Part shown: positions 40,109 through 45,474 of the stretch, piece by piece
Numbering within the stretch: position 1 is the stretch's first letter
How the letters are laid out: each line of letters starts with the position of its first letter
Source of the DNA: an uncultured Coriobacteriia bacterium
GTDB lineage: Bacteria; Actinomycetota; Coriobacteriia; Coriobacteriales; QAMH01
DNA length: 49,101 bases
Direction: 5' to 3'
Assembly (NCBI GenBank): GCA_959608885.1
Contig: CAUHSG010000013.1
Location: 1 to 49,101, forward strand
Program-made: the position numbers and the translations under genes
The notes under the pieces: model-generated
Seen by the model: the letters and a program-made list of their open reading frames with translations, nothing else
Told to the model about the DNA's origin: nothing
Database searches by the model: none

Positions 40109-40175
40109 GGTCTGGGCGCCCGAAGCCTGAAGCGCCGAAATCGCCTTATGCCGGTATCACTACAAGGAGAGATGA
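40101..40175 (+). pseudogene. YoeB-type toxin remnant with internal deletion
   Basis: Starts at the ATG overlapping the antitoxin stop, as in intact modules. The frame reads M-N-K-V-W-A-P-E-A, then TGA (40128-40130), then S-A-E-I-A-L-C-R-Y-H-Y-K-E-R and a final TGA at 40173-40175. The first part resembles YoeB/Txe N-termini (x-x-x-W-S/T-x-E-A-W-x-D-Y). The second resembles their C-terminus, which ends C-R-Y-H-Y. About 60 codons from the middle, including the catalytic core, are gone. Both ends share one frame. Confidence 0.75.
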
Positions 40176-40198
40176 GCACTTGCAGGTAGAGATACGTG

Positions 40199-40570
40199 CT
40201 ACCGGTGAAGATGCGCGAGATTGACGGGACGCGTCGTTGCGACCTCGCCGCCATCGAGCATGAACTGCACGCGCTCGCGCAGCCTGTCCGCCGAGACGAG
40301 CTCGTCGAACAACGGTGTCATCTCGCCATTTGCCACGTAGACGACGTAGGGGAGCGAACCGACGGCAAACGTGATGCCCAGCTTTCGCTGTTTGCCGGTG
40401 TCCACGCTGCAGAACTTCACCTTGTCACAGAGCTCTTTGGCGACCTTCTCGAACGCGGGGACCATGTCCTTGCACAGCACGCACCAGTCGGAGGTGAATT
40501 CGATGACGCAGGGCATCCCGGCGTCCATGACCTCGGATTCGAAGTTCTCGTCGGTGATCTCGTGAATCAT
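40199..40570 (-). CDS. Thioredoxin-like protein with a WCVLC active site
   Basis: A 123-residue thioredoxin fold. The redox motif is S-D-W-C-V-L-C-K (Cys30, Cys33) instead of W-C-G-P-C. V-D-T-G-K-Q-R-K-L-G-I and the cis-proline loop G-S-L-P-Y-V-V-Y (proline before the aromatic) are present. No signal peptide is seen, so it is cytoplasmic. Loss of Gly-Pro between the cysteines should shift its redox potential. It is monocistronic. Confidence 0.88.
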   Translation of the reverse strand: MIHEITDENFESEVMDAGMPCVIEFTSDWCVLCKDMVPAFEKVAKELCDKVKFCSVDTGKQRKLGITFAVGSLPYVVYVANGEMTPLFDELVSADRLRERVQFMLDGGEVATTRPVNLAHLHR

Positions 40571-40776
40571 GGCTTCTCCAATCGTCGAGGAAACGACGTG
40601 CGAAAACTCTTTGCGTTCATTTTACTCGACTGACGGACGTGACAAGCATTCTTCCGAGCCATCCATGATATCTTTCTCGACGATTTGCAAATTTCTTCGA
40701 ACTTCTTGCAAGGATTGCATGCGTTCGTTCGTGTTATAGGTGAAGGTCCCAAAGAACGAATGGAAGTGATGTGTCA

Positions 40777-41178
40777 ATGAAGAAGAAAATGATCGCGATC
40801 GCGGCCACGGCTTTGTGCGTCGTCCTTGCCGTTCCGGCTCTCGCGTTTGGTGTGGGAAACTTGTCCGCGGGGCAAGCTGCCGTGACGTCTGACGTGCCCG
40901 CGCAGACCGTCGCCTGGCGGGGCTACGTGGATGCCGACGGCGACGGGGTTTGCGATAACTACGGTTCCGGTTATTGCGGTAACGGCGCTGGTTACGTCGA
41001 TGTCGATGCCGATGGGGTTTGCGACAACCGCGGCTCGGGCAATTGCGGTAACGGCGCTGATTATGTCGATGCCGACGGCGATGGTGTCTGTGACAACTAC
41101 GCTGGCCGCGGCCAGGGCCAGGGCAGGGCGGTGGCCACCACGGTGGTCATGGAGCCTGCAACCGTTAGGCGATTTTGA
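40777..41178 (+). CDS. Secreted protein with three D-x-D-x-D-G-V-C-D repeats
   Basis: A 133-residue exported protein. A signal peptide (K-K-K-M-I-A-I-A-A-T-A-L-C-V-V-L-A-V-P-A-L-A) precedes about 25 spacer residues and three copies of a 23-residue unit (about 69 nt). Each starts Y-V-D-x-D-x-D-G-V-C-D-N, and the first two continue x-G-S-G-x-C-G-N-G. The acidic loop resembles calcium-binding EF-hand or thrombospondin type 3 loops, and paired cysteines suggest disulfides or metal ligation. The C-terminal tail is basic. It lies just upstream of an ECF sigma/RsgI-like pair and may belong to its signalling unit. The start is ATG 40777 or GTG 40771; GGAAG precedes both. Confidence 0.8.
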   Translation: MKKKMIAIAATALCVVLAVPALAFGVGNLSAGQAAVTSDVPAQTVAWRGYVDADGDGVCDNYGSGYCGNGAGYVDVDADGVCDNRGSGNCGNGADYVDADGDGVCDNYAGRGQGQGRAVATTVVMEPATVRRF

Positions 41179-41190
41179 AGGGCTTTTGGC

Positions 41191-41685
41191 TTGCGTCCTC
41201 GCGAAGACATCGAGAATGCCATGAATGTCCATTCCGCGACGGTGTGGCGCGTCTGCAAGGGTTACTTCAAGTCCGAGCACGATGCCCAGGATGCCTTCCA
41301 GGACACGTTTCTCAAGTATTCCCTGCACGATGACAAGGTCTTCGAGGGCGAGGAGCATCGCAAGGCGTGGCTCATCACGGTGGCGGCAAACGTCTGCAGG
41401 GACGTGCTGCGCGCACGTAGCCGGGATGAGCGCTCTCTTGACGAAGCCCCCGCTTCGACGGAGGCGCTCGCTTCGCATGATGCGCTGTCGCAGCCCGATT
41501 CGCGCCACCGCGAGGTGCTCGATGCGTTTCACGCGCTTGACGATCCGCCGCGCTTGCCGTTGTACCTCGCCGTCTACGAGGGCTATACGGCACCGGAAAT
41601 CGCCCGGATGCTCGATGCCCCGGTGAACACCGTCTATTCCTGGATATCCCGGGGACGAAAGCTGCTGAAGGAGGCACTGTCGTGA
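41191..41685 (+). CDS. ECF-type RNA polymerase sigma factor
   Basis: A 164-residue sigma-70-family factor with regions 2 and 4 only. Region 2: D-A-Q-D-A-F-Q-D-T-F-L-K-Y and K-A-W-L-I-T-V-A-A-N-V-C-R-D. Region 4: Y-E-G-Y-T-A-P-E-I-A-R-M-L-D-A-P-V-N-T-V-Y-type HTH, then S-R-G-R-K-L-L-K-E-A-L. A TTG at 41191 (GAAGGG 8 bases before) gives the full N-terminus; ATG 41221 would remove the start of region 2. The stop overlaps the anti-sigma start (GTGA), so the pair is coupled. It should direct transcription of a small regulon including its own operon. Confidence 0.92.
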   Translation: MRPREDIENAMNVHSATVWRVCKGYFKSEHDAQDAFQDTFLKYSLHDDKVFEGEEHRKAWLITVAANVCRDVLRARSRDERSLDEAPASTEALASHDALSQPDSRHREVLDAFHALDDPPRLPLYLAVYEGYTAPEIARMLDAPVNTVYSWISRGRKLLKEALS

Positions 41686-42530
41686 ACGACCGCGAACTCG
41701 ATATGCGCGTGCGCGAGGCCTTTGACACGCTCGAGGTGTCGGATGCCCTGAGACAACGTACCCTCGAGGCCTATGACGAGCTTGCCACAGCCCAGGCTGC
41801 GGACAAGCCGAAGCTACACGTTGTCTCCTCCTCTGGAGGCGGACCATCCCGTTCGACGCGCAAGGTCAGGCGCGCTCGTCTCATGAGCGCGCTTGCCGCC
41901 TGTCTCGTTCTTGGGCTGGCCGTAATCGGCATATTCCGCGTCGGCACCGCGCCGGTGGGTTCGGGCGATTCCGCGGCGCCCGGTGCGGTGCTGCCCGATA
42001 CGGCGGTGACCGCATTTGTCGATATCGACATCAATCCCTCCATCGAGCTGCAGCTCAACGATTCCAACCAGGTGGTGGCCGTCGAGGGGGTGAACGAGGA
42101 TGGGCGTTCCGTCCTCGCCGGTCTCGCGCTCGAGGGGCTATCTTACGAGGAGGCGCTCTCCACACTCATGTCAAGCGAGGCACTTGCGCCCTATCTAAAC
42201 GACGATGCGTTCGTGCAGGTGAGCGTCGCCTCCGATAATTCCGGGCAGGAGCGCGCATTGATGAACGCCAGCGAGCAGCGGCTCGCGAGTCTGCCGTGTC
42301 GCGGTTCGTGCGATGCGGTCAGCCTCGAGCTGCGCGAGGAGGCTCACGCCCACGGCATGGGCTGCGGCAAGTATGCGGCGGCGCTCGAGCTCTCCGGGCT
42401 CGATCCCGATGTCACGATTGAGGATTGCCATGACATGTCGATGCGCGAGCTGCGCGACCGCATCGCGGCTTGCCATAGCGAGGAAAGCACGGCGCACGGC
42501 CAGCACCATCGCCGCGGGCACTCGTCATAA
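41682..42530 (+). CDS. RsgI-like membrane anti-sigma factor
   Basis: A 282-residue single-pass regulator of the preceding sigma factor. The N-terminal about 60 residues are cytoplasmic. One transmembrane helix (L-M-S-A-L-A-A-C-L-V-L-G-L-A-V-I-G-I-F) follows, then the extracellular RsgI-type motif V-D-I-D-I-N-P-S-I-E-L-Q-L-N at about 112-125. The distal part is rich in Cys, His and acidic residues (C-R-G-S-C, H-A-H-G-M-G-C-G, H-H-R-R-G-H) and ends in a His cluster, so metal or redox sensing is plausible. A GTG start overlaps the sigma stop. A 13-bp hairpin follows the stop. Confidence 0.85.
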   Translation: MNDRELDMRVREAFDTLEVSDALRQRTLEAYDELATAQAADKPKLHVVSSSGGGPSRSTRKVRRARLMSALAACLVLGLAVIGIFRVGTAPVGSGDSAAPGAVLPDTAVTAFVDIDINPSIELQLNDSNQVVAVEGVNEDGRSVLAGLALEGLSYEEALSTLMSSEALAPYLNDDAFVQVSVASDNSGQERALMNASEQRLASLPCRGSCDAVSLELREEAHAHGMGCGKYAAALELSGLDPDVTIEDCHDMSMRELRDRIAACHSEESTAHGQHHRRGHSS

Positions 42531-42561
42531 TGGGACAAATGGACAGGTCATTTGTCCCATT
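42529..42561. terminator. 13-bp-stem bidirectional terminator
   Basis: AATGGGACAAATG (42529-42541) and CATTTGTCCCATT (42549-42561), perfect, loop GACAGGT, followed by TAGGTTTTC. It serves the convergent anti-sigma and LysR genes and touches both stop codons. Confidence 0.85.
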
Positions 42562-43466
42562 TAGGTTTTCTGCCAACTATTTCTCGCGTCAGTCTTCCAT
42601 ACGTCTGCGAAGTGCGCGACGAGATGCTCGAAGAACGTACGCGCCGCCTCCTTCTCGAGGCCCCGGGGCGTGAGCTCGAGGTGAATCGTCCTCGAGAAGC
42701 CATCGTCTGCCAGGGGTAGGACGATGACATCATCGCCGTTGACGGGACCCCAACTACGCTCTGGCCAAAACCCGACGCCCAGGCCCAGGCTTATCATCTT
42801 TCGCACCACAGCGGGGTTGTCGCTCTCGAACATGACGTCGGGCTCGAATCCCCTGGTCGCGCATAGATCGTCGCAGATGGAGCGAAAGCGCCTCGAGCCC
42901 GCGAGACTGATGAAGCGCGCGTCCGCGAGCTCATCGAGCATGATGGTCTCTCCGTGCGGCCTCGACGCCGGTATGGCTATGCAGACGCGTTCGGCGAAGT
43001 CGGCGCGGGAGTTCGTGACATGGGTTACCCCGCTTTTGCCATCCACGTTACGGATCGTGTCGACGACGATGTCGTTGCGGGGCGATGCATCGTCTCTGCT
43101 GACGCCGAATCGCGTCTCTGCATGTTGTGGCGCGAAGGTGCCAATCGCATCGACCGCGATGACCGAGGCAGTCGCGATGCAGAGGTTCACTGTGTTCACC
43201 TCGGCTTTCGCGAACGCCTCGAGGTCCGCGCACGCGCTGTCAAGTTCCGAGACGATGGGGGAGAGCCTGTCTTTCAGGTAGGCGCCCTCCTCGGTCAGTC
43301 GCAAGTTCCTTCCCTCCCGGGCGAAGAGCCTCACGCCAAGTTCCGCCTCGAGTCTGTGGAGTGACTGCGAGAGGGCGGGCTGCGCTATGGAAAGCTTGCG
43401 TGCCGCATGGGTGACATGCTCCAGCTGCGCCGTCACGAGAAAGTACCGGAGTTGCCTCACGTCCAT
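42561..43466 (-). CDS. LysR-family transcriptional regulator
   Basis: A 301-residue regulator. The N-terminal winged HTH is standard: M-D-V-R-Q-L-R-Y-F-L-V-T-A, then A-A-R-K-L-S-I-A-Q-P-A-L-S-Q-S-L-H-R-L-E-A-E-L-G-V. The effector domain runs from about 90 on (V-N-L-C-I-A-T-A-S-V, G-L-G-V-G-F-W-P-E-R). The start at 43466 has AGGAGAG before it; the upstream ATG at 43499 adds a non-family tail. It is divergent from the PQ-loop gene, which is a plausible target. Confidence 0.92.
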   Translation of the reverse strand: MDVRQLRYFLVTAQLEHVTHAARKLSIAQPALSQSLHRLEAELGVRLFAREGRNLRLTEEGAYLKDRLSPIVSELDSACADLEAFAKAEVNTVNLCIATASVIAVDAIGTFAPQHAETRFGVSRDDASPRNDIVVDTIRNVDGKSGVTHVTNSRADFAERVCIAIPASRPHGETIMLDELADARFISLAGSRRFRSICDDLCATRGFEPDVMFESDNPAVVRKMISLGLGVGFWPERSWGPVNGDDVIVLPLADDGFSRTIHLELTPRGLEKEAARTFFEHLVAHFADVWKTDARNSWQKT

Positions 43467-43629
43467 TCCGCTCTCCTGCTCTTCTATGAAACTAGACAAG
43501 TAGTCATATTAAAATAATATCAAAATACGTGAAATTATATATTAGACATATGAACTGTAAGAATAGGAGAATTAAGCGACGCGGGGCACGTGCAAGCCTT
43601 CGGAATAATGCGAGAGAAAGCGAGTTGCG

Positions 43630-43953
43630 ATGTTACTGGCGGAGCTGCTGGAAGCCACGATGCTCATATGCTTTGGGCTGTCTTGGCCCATGAACGCATG
43701 GAAATCGTATAGGGCAAGAACGGTAAAGGGGACGAGCTGGCAGTTTCTTACGCTCATCTGCCTCGGTTACCTCTGCGGTATAGCCGCCAAGGTCGTTCTC
43801 GGGGCGATGAACTGGGTTCTCTGGATTTACGTCCTCAATCTCGCGTTTCTTGGCATCAACTGGGCCATTTACTTCAGAAACCGCCGCTTTGATGCGGAAC
43901 GGGCGGGACAGTGCGCTTGCGATCGCGCCTCAGTCGTGACGCAGAACATATGA
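43630..43953 (+). CDS. PQ-loop/SemiSWEET-like small membrane protein
   Basis: A 107-residue protein with three helices, the size of a single triple-helix bundle. The PQ-loop-like segments are L-I-C-F-G-L-S-W-P-M-N-A-W-K-S-Y-R and T-V-K-G-T-S-W-Q-F-L-T-L-I-C. W-P replaces the usual P-Q, as is common in this gut-actinobacterial subgroup. Such proteins dimerise to carry sugars or other small molecules. The ribosome site is weak (GAGAAAG). It is divergent from LysR and followed by an ATGAGAC hairpin that starts at its stop codon. Confidence 0.8.
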   Translation: MLLAELLEATMLICFGLSWPMNAWKSYRARTVKGTSWQFLTLICLGYLCGIAAKVVLGAMNWVLWIYVLNLAFLGINWAIYFRNRRFDAERAGQCACDRASVVTQNI

Positions 43954-43983
43954 TGAGACGGTTGCTCAGAGCGATTGTCTCAT
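43953..43983 (+). terminator. ATGAGAC/GTCTCAT hairpin terminator
   Basis: Arms 43953-43965 and 43971-43983, including G-T pairs in the upper stem, followed by TTTATGG. It begins at the stop codon of the PQ-loop gene and belongs to the GAGAC hairpin type. Confidence 0.7.
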
Positions 43984-44127
43984 TTATGGTTTGCACGGTT
44001 GTGACCTGCGGTTGGCAACCAGCGGGTGCCTCGAAAACGCGGCAAAAAGCATCTCTTGGTTGGTAGAATGTCGCCTTGCCACTCGGTAGATTTGGGGACG
44101 TAATCGAACCCAACGCAAAGGAATGAC

Positions 44128-45165
44128 ATGAGTTTTCGAGAGAACCTCCAGCACATGCGTGCCGCGCACAACATGACCCAGGAACAGCTTGCTATGCTGC
44201 TTGGCGTGAGCCGGCAGTCGGTGACCAAATGGGAATCCGAGAAGTCGTATCCGGAAATGGACAAGCTCCTGCGCATGTGCCAGATATTCGACTGCACGCT
44301 CGACGAGCTTGTGCAGGGAGACCTCACCGGCCGCCCGGTGGAGCCAGCCGCTTCGGTGGCACCGGGAACGCCGCCAGTCGACGTCGTGGGCTATGACGAG
44401 CACATGCGGGGGTTTGCCCGCAAGGTCTCGACCGGCGTCTTTTCCATCGTCTTTGGTGTCGCGCTATCGATACTGCTCTTCTGTGCCGCCGACATCGACA
44501 CGTATAGTCCACTGGAGGGTCTGTTTTCCGAGAACGTTTACCTGGCGTTAGGGGCGTTGCTCTTGTTTGCGGGCGTGGGGGTCGGGCTCGCCATGCTCAT
44601 ACCCGGCGGCATGGGCCACAGCGCGTTCGTGCGCGAACATCCCTACGTCGAGGACTTTTACACGCAGACCCAGAAGGAGGAAGCACGCAAGCACTTCAGC
44701 TGGCGTCTCGTGGGCGGCATCATGTGCATACTCGTCGGCGTCTGCTTCGTCATCGCCACTGCCGACACGGCGCTGTCCGAATGCGTCGCCCCATCCGTCA
44801 TGCTCATGCTCATAGCATGCGGAGCGGGAGTAATCGTGTACGGCAGCATGATGTACGGTCGCATGAACATCGCCAACTACAATCGCAGTGCCGGCGAGGT
44901 GCTGGAGGCCCACGAGATCGAGTCGGCACCCCTGACCGACGAGCAGAAGCGTGACCTTCTCCGGACGCACGCGACCGACAAGCGCATCGGCGCGATTTGC
45001 GGCTGCATCATGATCATCGCCACTATCGTCGGCCTTGTCATGCTCTTCGTGCCGACGTACTCGTACGCGCAGTCGTTTTTCTGGCTCGCGTGGCCCATCG
45101 GTGGCCTGCTATGCGCCTTCGTCTCGCTGCTCATGAAGGCCTTCGACTCCGAAGATCGCTCGTAA
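44128..45165 (+). CDS. XRE-family HTH protein with membrane domain
   Basis: A 345-residue membrane-bound regulator. The N-terminal 60 residues form a Cro/CI HTH: L-Q-H-M-R-A-A-H-N-M-T-Q-E-Q-L-A-M-L-L-G, then S-R-Q-S-V-T-K-W-E-S-E-K-S-Y-P. The rest has about six hydrophobic segments in three pairs (A-L-S-I-L-L-F-C-A-A, A-L-L-L-F-A-G-V-G-V-G-L-A, I-M-C-I-L-V-G-V-C-F-V-I, M-L-I-A-C-G-A-G-V-I-V-Y, I-M-I-I-A-T-I-V-G-L-V-M-L-F-V). Such fusions are common in gut Actinobacteria and Firmicutes; ligands are unknown. AAAGGA lies at good spacing before the ATG. Confidence 0.9.
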   Translation: MSFRENLQHMRAAHNMTQEQLAMLLGVSRQSVTKWESEKSYPEMDKLLRMCQIFDCTLDELVQGDLTGRPVEPAASVAPGTPPVDVVGYDEHMRGFARKVSTGVFSIVFGVALSILLFCAADIDTYSPLEGLFSENVYLALGALLLFAGVGVGLAMLIPGGMGHSAFVREHPYVEDFYTQTQKEEARKHFSWRLVGGIMCILVGVCFVIATADTALSECVAPSVMLMLIACGAGVIVYGSMMYGRMNIANYNRSAGEVLEAHEIESAPLTDEQKRDLLRTHATDKRIGAICGCIMIIATIVGLVMLFVPTYSYAQSFFWLAWPIGGLLCAFVSLLMKAFDSEDRS

Positions 45166-45194
45166 GTTGATGTGAAGGAAAACGGATAGGTCGC

Positions 45195-45384
45195 TTGCTG
45201 ATTATTTGCGTTTTCCTAGCCAAGAAGGCTGCTTCGTGTCTGTTTTGCCGTTTTCCTAGCCAAGAGGACCGCTTCGTGTCTGTTTTGCCGTTTTCCTAGG
45301 AAAACTTTCTGTCTGGGCCTAGGAAAACGTGCTTTTCTTGCATGGAGCGGCAAAGTACCCTAGGGAAACGAAGTTTTTCAGCAT
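45195..45384. repeat. Inward-facing 40/41-bp repeat array C (3 forward plus 2 inverted)
   Basis: Forward CGTTTTCCTAG(C/G) cores end at 45220, 45260 and 45300 (period 40). Inverted cores begin at 45318 and 45359 (period 41). The inner cores start 23 bp apart (45295 and 45318) with a 17-bp centre. Forward units two and three are near-identical 40-mers. Distal ends of the inverted units read ATGC in the outward direction. It fills the 45166-45474 convergent spacer, which otherwise holds only the palindrome at 45423-45454. Confidence 0.9.
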
Positions 45385-45422
45385 CGGAATCAATAGAGGA
45401 CCCTCTACTGCCGCTTCGAGCG

Positions 45423-45454
45423 GGACGTGCCAGGGATCAGCCCCCGGCACGTCC
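45423..45454. repeat. GGACGTGCC...GGCACGTCC palindrome with TCAG core
   Basis: 9-bp arms (45423-45431 and 45446-45454) enclose AGGGATCAGCCCCC. The central GGG-ATCAG-CCC resembles the cores at 28890-28928 and 36034-36064. It lies just downstream of the permease stop and may act as its terminator. Confidence 0.65.
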
Positions 45455-45474
45455 ATTCGCTGCTGAAAAGCTGC

